The notes beneath the pieces are model-generated. The model made no database searches, was not told the origin of the DNA, and saw only the letters and a program-made list of their open reading frames with translations. DNA of 56,719 bases from JACKFB01 sp041389525 (GTDB taxonomy: Bacteria > Myxococcota_A > UBA9042 > PHBI01 > JACKFB01), in the NCBI GenBank assembly GCA_041389525.1, contig JAWKRR010000051.1, positions 1-56,719 on the forward strand, given 5' to 3'. Position 1 is the stretch's first letter, and every line of letters starts with the position of its first letter. Below, piece by piece: positions 24,821 to 32,925 of this stretch. Both the position numbers and the translations under genes were made by a program.

Positions 24821-27064
24821 CTACTTCTTCTCGCCGGTGGGGTGGCAGGACTTGCAGCCGAGGTCGGGCGTGGCCGCCGCCGCCATCGTGCTGTTGTACT
24901 TCGGCACGTCGCCAGAGTGCTTGTTGTTCATGCTCGAGAGGTTGTGCTCGCCGGTGTGGCAGGAGACACAGATCCAGTCCGACCACTGGGGCGTCTTGTG
25001 GCAGTCGGTGCAGCTGAAATCCTTGTGGTTGCTGCCCGACGTCAGCGTGAAGAACTTGCCGTGGGTCGACTTGGTGAAGGTCGCCGGGGGCCACGCCGTG
25101 GTCGAGTGGCAGGTCTCGCAGGCGGTCGAGAGGGCCCACTTCGTGTGGGACGGGTTGGTGCTGGCGGCGTAGTCGGGCGCGTGGCAGCCGTTACAGGTCG
25201 TCGGGATGCCCGCCCCCTGGCCGCCGACGTGGCACTGCGCGCACGAGGTCGACGTGTGAGCGCCGGTCAGCGACCACCAACTCGCGTGGTTGAACGAGGT
25301 CGGCGTCCAACCGGCGGGGGCGTGACAGGACTCGCAGCTGGTGGGGTATCCGGGCGCGTCGTGGTCGGGTTTGGCGGCGTTGAGATAGTCCGTGTGGTGG
25401 CAGCCGTCGCAGGTGGTGGGCGTGTTCGTGTAGCCGGCCGCGTGGCAACTCTCGCATGTGGCGACCGCGTGTTTGCCCAGCAGCGGCCAGATGGTCTCGT
25501 GGCCTTCGAACTGCGAGGGTTTCCAGGCAGCGGTGCTGTGGCAGACGTCGCAGGTCTGCGGGAAGCCCACCGTCTCGTGGTCGGGGTCGGTGGTCTTGAG
25601 GAAATCGGCGAGGTGGCAGCCAGAGCACTCGTGCGTCGTGCCCGCGAAGAGCCCGCCGGAGTGGCAGGAGGCGCACTGCGCGGCGACGTGCGCGCCGGTG
25701 AGCGGCCAGGTCGTCGCGTGGTTGAACGAGGACGGCTTCCAGCCCGCGGGGGCGTGGCAGGTCTCGCAGGCCGTCGGGTAGCCCTCGCTCGCGTGAGGCG
25801 GGGACTGGCTGTCGGCGTAGTCCTGCTGGTGACAGCCGTCGCAGGTCGTCGGGGTGTTGGTGTAGCCGGCGGCGTGACAGCTCTCGCAGGTCGCGTCGGC
25901 GTGTTTGCCCAAGAGCGGCCATAGCTCACTGTGCCCGTCGAAATCGGCCGGCTTCCACGCGGCCGTCCCGTGACAGACGTTGCACGTCGTCGGCAACCCC
26001 AGCGTGGCGTGGTCCGGGTCCTTCGTCCCGTCGTAGTCCGCCTGATGACAGCCAACGCAGGTATCCGGCGTGCCCGCGTATTTTCCATCGGCGTGGCAGC
26101 TCTCACAGGCTGCGTCAGCGTGCGCGCCGGTCAGCGGCCACTTGGCGTCGTGGTCGAAGACCGCCGGCTTCCAGCCCGCCGCGCTGTGGCAGACCGCACA
26201 GGCCGTGGGATAGCCGACCTCCGCGTGCACGGGGTCCTTCGTCCCGTCGTAGTCGGACTGGTGACAGCCCACGCAGTCCGTCGGCGTGCCCGCGTAGCCG
26301 GCGGCGTGGCAGCTCTCGCAGGTCGCGGCCGCGTGCTTGCCCAGCAGTGGCCAGATCGCATCGTGCCCCGCGTAGTCCGCCGGCGCCCACGCGGCGGTCG
26401 CGTGGCACGCCTCGCAGGTCTTCGGCAGCGCCAGCGTGACGTGGTCCGGGTCTGCCGCCTGCTCCCAATCGGCGAGGTGGCAGCCCTGACACTCCCTCGC
26501 GGTTCCGGCGTATCCCGTCGAGTGACAGCTCGCGCACGCGGCCGCCGTATGCGCGCCGGTCAACGGCCAGGCCGCGCTGTGGTCAAAGGTCGAGGGCACC
26601 CACGCCGCCGTGCTGTGGCAGAGCTCGCAGGTGCTCGGGAAGCCCGCGGTCTGGTGGGCTGGCTTGGTCGTCGCCGCGAAGTCCGCGCTGTGGCAGCCGA
26701 CGCACTCGCGCGCGGTGCCGGCGTAGACCCCGCCTACGTGGCACGCGCTGCAGGTCGCGTCGACGTGGGCGCCCGTCAGCGGCCAGGTCGCGTGGTCGCC
26801 GAAAGCCGCCGGCCGCCAAGCTTGAAGCGAGTGGCATTGCTGGCAGGTCGTCGGGAGGCCGCTGGCGACGTGGTCGGGCGAAGCGGCGGTGTCGTAGTCC
26901 GGACGATGGCACTCGACGCACGGGAAGCCCGCCCGCGCCGCGGTGTGGTGGTCGGCGGTGGACTTCTCGCCGCAGGACGGCCCGAACAGCGTGATGGCGC
27001 CGAACAAGACGACCCATCGGGCTGCGTGCCGAAACCCCGGACTGCGTTGTGGGCACCCGCTCAC
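24821..27064 (-). CDS. 29-haem repeat cytochrome c (probable surface lipoprotein)
   Basis: 747 residues from ATG 27064 with 29 CXXCH motifs. The N-terminus has a hydrophobic stretch ending in LFGPSCGE, a non-canonical lipobox. A trihaem unit of about 71 residues recurs: CESCH-type motif, then YAGTP..CxGCH, then GxPTxCxxCH and a W-P linker. Units alternate between WPLTGAH and WPLLGKH versions, making a six-haem super-repeat. The last 100 residues differ (THGKFFTLTSGSNHKDFSCTDCH, CVSCHTGEHN, CKSCHPTGEKK) and may cap the chain. It is likely a haem wire at the cell exterior, last in the locus B gene order. It converges on the TetR gene. Confidence 0.9.
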   Translation of the reverse strand: MSGCPQRSPGFRHAARWVVLFGAITLFGPSCGEKSTADHHTAARAGFPCVECHRPDYDTAASPDHVASGLPTTCQQCHSLQAWRPAAFGDHATWPLTGAHVDATCSACHVGGVYAGTARECVGCHSADFAATTKPAHQTAGFPSTCELCHSTAAWVPSTFDHSAAWPLTGAHTAAACASCHSTGYAGTARECQGCHLADWEQAADPDHVTLALPKTCEACHATAAWAPADYAGHDAIWPLLGKHAAATCESCHAAGYAGTPTDCVGCHQSDYDGTKDPVHAEVGYPTACAVCHSAAGWKPAVFDHDAKWPLTGAHADAACESCHADGKYAGTPDTCVGCHQADYDGTKDPDHATLGLPTTCNVCHGTAAWKPADFDGHSELWPLLGKHADATCESCHAAGYTNTPTTCDGCHQQDYADSQSPPHASEGYPTACETCHAPAGWKPSSFNHATTWPLTGAHVAAQCASCHSGGLFAGTTHECSGCHLADFLKTTDPDHETVGFPQTCDVCHSTAAWKPSQFEGHETIWPLLGKHAVATCESCHAAGYTNTPTTCDGCHHTDYLNAAKPDHDAPGYPTSCESCHAPAGWTPTSFNHASWWSLTGAHTSTSCAQCHVGGQGAGIPTTCNGCHAPDYAASTNPSHTKWALSTACETCHSTTAWPPATFTKSTHGKFFTLTSGSNHKDFSCTDCHKTPQWSDWICVSCHTGEHNLSSMNNKHSGDVPKYNSTMAAAATPDLGCKSCHPTGEKK
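25400..26800 (-). repeat. Tandem 435-bp super-repeat inside the 29-haem gene
   Basis: DNA segments encoding WPLLGKH..TCESCHAAGY recur at about 25430, 25865 and 26300, a spacing near 435 bases (145 codons, six haems). Near-identical stretches imply recent duplication and a risk of assembly collapse or copy-number change. Confidence 0.7.
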
Positions 27065-27167
27065 GGCTCTGAGTGTACTCCTGGCGATGGTGCGATCAAC
27101 GGATGGTGTGCGTCGCAGCGGCCCCTCGCCAGACCGCGCGGCACCGCGCGCGGACCGCCGATCGCAA

Positions 27168-27437
27168 TCACGACGCGGGCGAACACGCGGCCTCGACGCA
27201 CAGCTCGCCGGGCTCGCACGCCAGGTCGATCAGCCAGATCGCGTCGGGCACCTCGCCGGCGTTGCAGCGCAGCACCGTCTCGAGGCCCTTGCTCGCGTCC
27301 CAATGACAGATCCGCTGGCCGGCGACGCAGCTGCCCGGTGGCACGTCGCGCACGTCGCCGCCGCCCTCGCCGTCGCACGCCCCGACCAGCGCGAACAGCA
27401 GGAAAACACCGACGCGGACTGACGAAACGAGGCTCAT
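27168..27437 (-). CDS. Small Cys-containing lipoprotein of cytochrome locus B
   Basis: 89 residues from ATG 27437, overlapping the stop of the membrane cytochrome gene by four bases. Lipobox LVGAC is at about residues 17-21, then a Gly/Asp-rich linker. The mature part has six Cys (CVAGQRICH, VLRCNAG, LACEPGELCVEAACSPAS) but no CXXCH, so it probably folds through disulfides rather than binding haem. Position in the locus between the membrane protein and the 29-haem protein suggests an outer-membrane or docking accessory. Confidence 0.72.
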   Translation of the reverse strand: MSLVSSVRVGVFLLFALVGACDGEGGGDVRDVPPGSCVAGQRICHWDASKGLETVLRCNAGEVPDAIWLIDLACEPGELCVEAACSPAS

Positions 27438-28333
27438 CCGCCCCCCGCCGTGGGGCCGTACCCGAGGTACACCAAGACGACGACGTGCAGCGTCGCGGTC
27501 ACCACCATCAGGACGGCGAAGACGCGGTGAATCGAGCGCCACCACCGCAGCAGCTCGCGGTAGACGGCCAGGATGTGCAGGCGCTTGCGGCTCAGCACGA
27601 ACTCGCGCACGTCCTTGAGCGTCGCGTCCGCCTCGTGGGGGGTGTGGGCGGCGCGAGCGGCGAGCTCGTGGCCGAGGCGACGCAGGCGCAGGCGCAGCAC
27701 GATAGATTCGGCGGCAAACCACGGCAGCATCAGGAGGCAGCCGAGGTGAGTCGTCGGGACGCGGTTGGGCTTGCGGCTGAGGTCGTCCAGGCGCGCCCAG
27801 ACGCTGTCGTCCGGCGCCACGATGGTGCGGAGCTGCTCGCGCGTCGTGTTCAGGTGGCGCTCGAGCTCGTCGCGGGTCATCTCCACGCCCGCCACGGTGT
27901 GCGGGACCATCGCGTAGATGAAGCGGCCGATGAGGCCTGTCGCGACGAGCACGCCGAGGGAGACCGCGGCGGTGATGGCGACCGTGCTGCGGGGGTGAAA
28001 GGCCGTGTGGTAGACGATGAGCAGGGGCCCAAGCAGCCCGGTGACCACGTGCATGTCCATCCAGACACGCAGCGCGCCGAAGCGCCGAAAGCTTCGGATC
28101 CGCCTGCGCAACAGGAAGGTCAGGTTCATCAGGATGAGCGCGGTTCCCACGATGCCCAGGCCGAGCCCCCAGGGACCGGCGGAGCGGAGGAACTCGTAGT
28201 CGGGGTGCGCGCCACGGTCCCACGGGTGGGTCATGTAGAAGCTGGCGCCCTGCACCCACAGCCCGATGGCGAGGGCGAGGCCGGCGACGAGGTAGGCGCC
28301 GACGAAGGCGCGCTGGCGGGTTTCGGCGTTCAT
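27434..28333 (-). CDS. Membrane cytochrome b-like protein of locus B
   Basis: 299 residues from ATG 28333. About five membrane segments: AYLVAGLALAIGLWVQG, GLGLGIVGTALILMNL, VVTGLLGPLLIVYHTAFH, VAITAAVSLGVLVATGLIG, VFAVLMVVTATLHVVVLVYLGYG. Paired His residues flank or lie within segments three and five (HVVTG..YHTAFH, IHRVF..LHVVV), the pattern expected for b-type haem ligation. A roughly 70-residue cytoplasmic or periplasmic loop is charged and helical. The likely role is quinol oxidation feeding the multihaem proteins. It begins four bases after the barrel gene. Confidence 0.72.
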   Translation of the reverse strand: MNAETRQRAFVGAYLVAGLALAIGLWVQGASFYMTHPWDRGAHPDYEFLRSAGPWGLGLGIVGTALILMNLTFLLRRRIRSFRRFGALRVWMDMHVVTGLLGPLLIVYHTAFHPRSTVAITAAVSLGVLVATGLIGRFIYAMVPHTVAGVEMTRDELERHLNTTREQLRTIVAPDDSVWARLDDLSRKPNRVPTTHLGCLLMLPWFAAESIVLRLRLRRLGHELAARAAHTPHEADATLKDVREFVLSRKRLHILAVYRELLRWWRSIHRVFAVLMVVTATLHVVVLVYLGYGPTAGGG

Positions 28334-28337
28334 GGGG

Positions 28338-30017
28338 TCAGCGAAACTTCCAGGTGGCGTATGCGGTGAGGGCGATCTGGGTGGCCGCGTCGCCGAGGGC
28401 CACCGAGCTGGCGAGCTGGGCGCGGAAGGCGCGGCTCTGGACCCAATACAGGCTGGCGTCGACGCGGTGTTCGTCCAGGCGCTCATTGAGCGATCGCGAG
28501 GCGAACGTGGAGAAGCCGTAGCCGATACCCAACTCGAGGCGGGCCGGCAGCGCGATGCCGACATCCGCGCGCGCCATCTGGGCCAGGGTGACGGCCGTGC
28601 GGCTCAGGGTGTACCCGGCGGACAGACGCGGCAGGAACCCGGCGAGGCCCCGCAGCACGACGCGCGCCGAACCGCCCTGCTGGCGCGCCTCGATCGACCC
28701 GAAGCCGGCGACCCCGTCCAGCACCAGCTCGACCACGCGGGACACGTCGAAGCGCAACTGCAACCACGCCGATTCGCGCGTGTGGGGCGTGAGGTAGTCC
28801 AGGCCCACCGCGTCGAGGGTCTCCTGGTCGGCGACGTCGCGCCAGTGGGCGAAGTGGGCGTCGAGGGTGAGCCAGGGGACCGGGCGCCCGCGCACGCCGA
28901 CGAAGGCTCGCGACAGCTCGAAATCCGAGCGGCCCAGGGCGGCTGGGTCCGACAGCAGCGTCCCGACCGCCACGGCGCGCACGTCGAAGTCGCCTCCCAG
29001 CGCGAAATTCGCGGTGCCGGCCACGTCGAGGCGATCGAATCCGCCTTTGAACGCGGTGGCCACAGCGGAGACGGCCGCGGACGCTGACCAGGGGTCGCCG
29101 CTGGCCTGCCAACGCAGGTGCCCGCCGCCGGCCACTGTCCGCGTCGACAGCCCCGTGTCGAGCAGGCGCGGGGCGAGCCCGCCGTGAGCACCCATCGCGA
29201 AGCCTGAGCCGAAGCCGAGCTCAGCGGAGGCACCGTCGATCAGCGCCGGCCCGGCCGCGTCGGCCACCGCGAAGCGCCCCAGGGTGGCCGAGAACGCCCC
29301 GGCCGGCGCGTCCGCGGGACCCCAGGTGGGCGAGCGGTAGCGCAGCAGCAGCTTGCGAATACGGTAGTTCGGCCGCGAGTCCTTCCCCGCCCGCCGGTCG
29401 AGTCCCGGGCCGAACCAGAGGCGCCCGCTGATGTCGTGGGCGTAGTCCAGGCGGCCCCCTGCGAACCCGTCCACCCGCAGCCGCGTGCGGGCGTCCACGA
29501 CGTGCAGGTCAAGGTTCGACGCGCCCGCGTCCAGCATCCCGAAGTAGAGCAGGCTCACGTCGCCGGCCACCGCGGTCCTCTTGGGCAGGCCCGGCGTCGC
29601 GGCGCCCTCGAACGCGATGAGCTCCGCGCGGCGGCGTAGCTCCGAGTGCGCCCACAGCGCGCTCACCGCGTCCGCGGCCATCGCCTCCGGGGCCGGCAAC
29701 GCGACCACCGGCCGCGACGGCAGCGCGGCGGCCGTGTGCTCCGGCGCCTCGACCACGGCGCCTTCGGAGACCCGACCGCCGCCGATCACTTCGGTGGCAG
29801 CTTGCTTTTCGCCCAGATGCACCACGCGCAGCCGGGCCCCGCCTTGGACTTTCAGCGTGTCGGCGGCGCGCACGCCATCGGAACGCCCGAGATCCACGTA
29901 CACGACGCCCTGCCTCACGGCCTGGACCCTCCCAGAGGTCCGCGGGGCCGACGCCCGTGTCGGCGCGGCGTACCCCAGCGCGACACAACACATCCCGGCG
30001 AGGAGCGCGCGCCGCAT
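28338..30017 (-). CDS. Outer-membrane beta-barrel of cytochrome locus B
   Basis: 559 residues from ATG 30017, sharing one base with the stop of the 13-haem gene. A signal peptide ends near ASA (about 24). Residues about 28-95 form a small beta domain (GRVQAVRQGVVYVDLGRSDGV). The remainder is Gly/aromatic strands with alternating polarity (LRVDGFAGGRLDYAHDISGRLWFG, LELGIGYGFSTFAS). It ends in ITAYATWKFR-like residues near a terminal aromatic. It probably forms the pore that holds a multihaem wire, like MtrB-type or OmbB-type proteins, but no direct homology is claimed. Confidence 0.75.
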   Translation of the reverse strand: MRRALLAGMCCVALGYAAPTRASAPRTSGRVQAVRQGVVYVDLGRSDGVRAADTLKVQGGARLRVVHLGEKQAATEVIGGGRVSEGAVVEAPEHTAAALPSRPVVALPAPEAMAADAVSALWAHSELRRRAELIAFEGAATPGLPKRTAVAGDVSLLYFGMLDAGASNLDLHVVDARTRLRVDGFAGGRLDYAHDISGRLWFGPGLDRRAGKDSRPNYRIRKLLLRYRSPTWGPADAPAGAFSATLGRFAVADAAGPALIDGASAELGFGSGFAMGAHGGLAPRLLDTGLSTRTVAGGGHLRWQASGDPWSASAAVSAVATAFKGGFDRLDVAGTANFALGGDFDVRAVAVGTLLSDPAALGRSDFELSRAFVGVRGRPVPWLTLDAHFAHWRDVADQETLDAVGLDYLTPHTRESAWLQLRFDVSRVVELVLDGVAGFGSIEARQQGGSARVVLRGLAGFLPRLSAGYTLSRTAVTLAQMARADVGIALPARLELGIGYGFSTFASRSLNERLDEHRVDASLYWVQSRAFRAQLASSVALGDAATQIALTAYATWKFR

Positions 30018-31048
30018 CACTGCCCTCCCGAGGGGTGGCACCCGTAGCACGCGAAGTTCTCCCACACGTACGACCGCACCTCACCGTGATGCCGCCGCGT
30101 CTCCGCTTCCCCGTGGCACGCGATGCAGGTGAAGTTCGCCGGCGGGACGGCGTTCGCGAAGTGGCAGTCGCCGCAGTCGAAGCCGCTGTGCGCCCCCGAC
30201 GAGATCCGAAAGCGCGTGTCGTGCCACCGCGAGCGCAGCGCGGACCAGGCCGTGTCGGAGTGGCAGGTCTCGCAGCTTCGGCTCATCCCGTAGGCGGCGT
30301 GCGGCGGGTCCACCGCGGCTTGGTAGTCCTTGGCGTGGCAGCTGTAGCAGGCGGTCGACACGCTGCCGATTCCGGCGCTCCCGTGGCACGCCGCGCAGTC
30401 GGGCCCGACGTGTGCGCCCCGCAGCGGCCAGAAGACGTCGTGCCGAATCTGCGCGGGGCTGAAGCTCACCTGCGAGTGGCAGCTATCGCAGCTGGTCCGA
30501 AACCCTGACGCCACATGGTTCGGAGCGATGTCGGTGCGTCGATAATCCGCGGCGTGACAGTCGAAGCAGGCCGTCGGGGTCCCGCGGTAGACCTCCTGCC
30601 GCCCTCGCAGGTGGCATGACGCGCAGTCCGCCGCGGCGTGCGTTCCCACCAGGGGAAAGCGCGTCCCGCGGTGCTTGATCAGGAGGTCCGACGGCGACCA
30701 CGAGCGCGCGTCGTGGCAGCCCTCGCACGCGTCGCCAAGGCTGGCCCGGTGCGGGTCCTGATGACAGCTCGCGCAGACGCCGCGCGTCCCCTTGGTCCGA
30801 AGCCTCGGCCCGTGGCACGTCGTGCACGCCAGCTCCGCGTGCCGGTCGCGCAGCGCAAACCCCGTCAGCGCGTGGTCGAACGCCACCTTGTCCGGCACCA
30901 CCGTCCAGTCGCCAGTCGTGTGGCAGGTCTCGCAGCGGCCGCCGATATCCGGCACCCCGGGAGGCGCCGCGGTCGCCCCAAAGGACGCCCCGACCGCCGC
31001 CGCCACCACCAGCCACACCGCCGCCCAGCGCCACGCGAGCCCCCTCAT
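30017..31048 (-). CDS. 13-haem periplasmic cytochrome c
   Basis: 343 residues from ATG 31048, overlapping the 23-haem gene stop by four bases. A signal peptide (WAAVWLVVAAAVGASFGATA) is followed by 13 CXXCH motifs spread evenly over about 310 residues. Many non-motif His residues (FDHALTGF, QDPHRAS, KHRGTRFP) could be distal ligands. The repeat pattern CASCH..G.Y.GTP..CFDCH resembles the units of the 29-haem protein, suggesting shared ancestry. It is probably the barrel-embedded or periplasmic wire, because its gene abuts the barrel gene. Confidence 0.88.
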   Translation of the reverse strand: MRGLAWRWAAVWLVVAAAVGASFGATAAPPGVPDIGGRCETCHTTGDWTVVPDKVAFDHALTGFALRDRHAELACTTCHGPRLRTKGTRGVCASCHQDPHRASLGDACEGCHDARSWSPSDLLIKHRGTRFPLVGTHAAADCASCHLRGRQEVYRGTPTACFDCHAADYRRTDIAPNHVASGFRTSCDSCHSQVSFSPAQIRHDVFWPLRGAHVGPDCAACHGSAGIGSVSTACYSCHAKDYQAAVDPPHAAYGMSRSCETCHSDTAWSALRSRWHDTRFRISSGAHSGFDCGDCHFANAVPPANFTCIACHGEAETRRHHGEVRSYVWENFACYGCHPSGGQ

Positions 31049-32862
31049 CGCGAGCCCCCAGCGTGCGGATTCGCGTGACAATCCCTGCATTCCCGATACC
31101 CAAGCCGGTACTGCGTCACCACCCGCCCATCGCCCAGCTTCACCCCGCCGTGACACGCCTCGCAGCCCAGCGGCGCGTGCTTGCCCTCGAGCGGCCACCC
31201 CGCCGCCTTCGCGTGGTCGAAGCCCTGGATCGGCCACCGCTCAAAGCCGTGACAGTCCTCACAGCTCCGCGCCGGCTCGCTCTGAAACTGCCCCACGTGC
31301 GTGTCCCGGTGACACCCCGCGCACGTCTTCGGCGCGTCGGCGTAGGGCTTCGCGGGCGCGCCCGGATGACACGACTCGCACGCCGCCTCCGCGTGAACGC
31401 CCTGCAGCGGCAGCGCCGTCTGGTCGTGGTCGAAGCCCCCCGCACCCCAGCCCGCCGTCTTGTGGCAGACCTCGCAGCTCCCCTGCCCCATGTCCTTGTC
31501 GAACTGCCCCTTGTGCGGGTCCTTGTGGCAGCCCGCGCAGCGCTTCACTCCCACCGCCAGCGGCGTCGGCTGCGGAGGCTCACGCCGGTGACAGCCCGCG
31601 CACGGCACCGCCAGATGCGACCCATCCAGCACGAACCGAGCCTTCCCATGCTGCTTCTCGTCAAAGCTGGACGGGTCGAACCCCGAGACCGCGTGGCAAC
31701 CCTCGCACGCGCTCGCCGTCTTCACCGTCGCCAACACGTCCTTATGATAGGCGGCGTGACACCGGTCGCATCGGTCAAACGCCAGCCCGCGCCACGCCGT
31801 CGCGTAGCTCCCGGTCGCCTTGTGGCACGACTTGCAGTCCACGCGCCGGTGCCGCCCCTGAAGCGGATACCGCGTCCGGTCGTGGTCGAACTTCGCAAGC
31901 CGGTTGCCCCGCAGCGCCCACCCCGACTCGTCGTGGCACGCCTCGCAGTCCCTCCCGAAGCGCCCCCCGTGCTGGTCCGCGTGGCAGCCCACACAGTCGC
32001 GCGACACCTTGGCCGCCAGGTTCGACCCGTGGCAGTCGCGGCACGCCACCGGCTGATGTTTCCCCACCAGCGGCCACCCGGCCGGGCTGTGCGCGGGCGG
32101 CAACCCCTTCGTCTCCTTCCAGCCCGAGGTCGCGTGACACGCCGTGCATGCGCTGAGCGAAGTCCGCCCCCGGTGCGGGTCCTCGTGACACCCAGTGCAC
32201 CGCTCGTACCCCTTGAGCGCGTACGCCACGACGCCATCCACCCCCGACTTGTGGCAATTCGCACATGCGACACTCGCGTGCTTTCCGTCGAGCGGAAACT
32301 TCGTCTTTGCATGGGAAAACCCCGCCGCAGGCCGAAACGCGCTGGTCGTGTGGCAATTCGCACACGCCGCACCCAACTGCCCCTTGTGCACATCCTCGTG
32401 ACACGACGTGCACGACTGCTTAAGCCCCATGTAGCGGGGCCGTTCTTTGTGGCACGCTCCGCAATCGGCCGCCGCGTGCGCCCCAGCCAGCCCGAACCCC
32501 GTGTCCTTGCCGTGGTCGAAGCTGGCCGGCGGCGTCCACCGAATCAGCGGATAGTCCCGCCCCTTATGGTCGGAGTGGCACGCCTCGCACGCCTTGCCCG
32601 ACGCCGTCGCCAGCTTCGCGTGATATCCGGTCCTCTTCTGCAGCGGGATCGCCACCTCGGTGTGGCAGCCCAGGCACCGATCCTGGCTCACGCGGCCGCC
32701 CGGGACATGGCAACGCTCGCAGCTCGCCTCGAGGTCCAGCGCCTTGTGGTCCTTGGCCAACGGACCGGGGCTCAACCACTCCGCACGGGCGCCCGGGGCC
32801 GCCGCCACCATCACCGCGACGACCAGCCCGGCCGCGAAGCCAAGCGCCGCCCGCCTTGACAG
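31045..32862 (-). CDS. 23-haem periplasmic cytochrome c (start codon uncertain)
   Basis: About 605 residues with 23 CXXCH motifs. The mature chain repeats F-D-H, PLxGxH and CHKDPHKGQF-type segments seen in octahaem and larger c3-like cytochromes. The signal peptide (LSRRAALGFAAGLVVAVMVAAAPGARA) has no ATG, GTG or TTG in frame in front of it. The CTG at 32862 is the best apparent start. Upstream codons overlap the divergent oxidoreductase. There is no lipobox, so it is likely soluble in the periplasm and the first carrier of locus B. Its stop overlaps the ATG of the 13-haem gene. Confidence 0.85.
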   Translation of the reverse strand: MSRRAALGFAAGLVVAVMVAAAPGARAEWLSPGPLAKDHKALDLEASCERCHVPGGRVSQDRCLGCHTEVAIPLQKRTGYHAKLATASGKACEACHSDHKGRDYPLIRWTPPASFDHGKDTGFGLAGAHAAADCGACHKERPRYMGLKQSCTSCHEDVHKGQLGAACANCHTTSAFRPAAGFSHAKTKFPLDGKHASVACANCHKSGVDGVVAYALKGYERCTGCHEDPHRGRTSLSACTACHATSGWKETKGLPPAHSPAGWPLVGKHQPVACRDCHGSNLAAKVSRDCVGCHADQHGGRFGRDCEACHDESGWALRGNRLAKFDHDRTRYPLQGRHRRVDCKSCHKATGSYATAWRGLAFDRCDRCHAAYHKDVLATVKTASACEGCHAVSGFDPSSFDEKQHGKARFVLDGSHLAVPCAGCHRREPPQPTPLAVGVKRCAGCHKDPHKGQFDKDMGQGSCEVCHKTAGWGAGGFDHDQTALPLQGVHAEAACESCHPGAPAKPYADAPKTCAGCHRDTHVGQFQSEPARSCEDCHGFERWPIQGFDHAKAAGWPLEGKHAPLGCEACHGGVKLGDGRVVTQYRLGYRECRDCHANPHAGGSR

Positions 32863-32925
32863 ACCCTCGCTGGCCCGCGAACCATTTGCCCCAGGCGAAG
32901 GGCGCCTCGCCTGTCCGGAGACCCA

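Noticed and set aside
24821..27064. Possible CRISPR array because of regular repeats
   Set aside because: The repeats are long, in frame, and encode haem motifs; there are no short repeats with unique spacers or cas genes.
25931..28369. An 812-codon plus-strand frame
   Set aside because: Antisense to several locus B genes; no motif, and it crosses multiple real gene borders.
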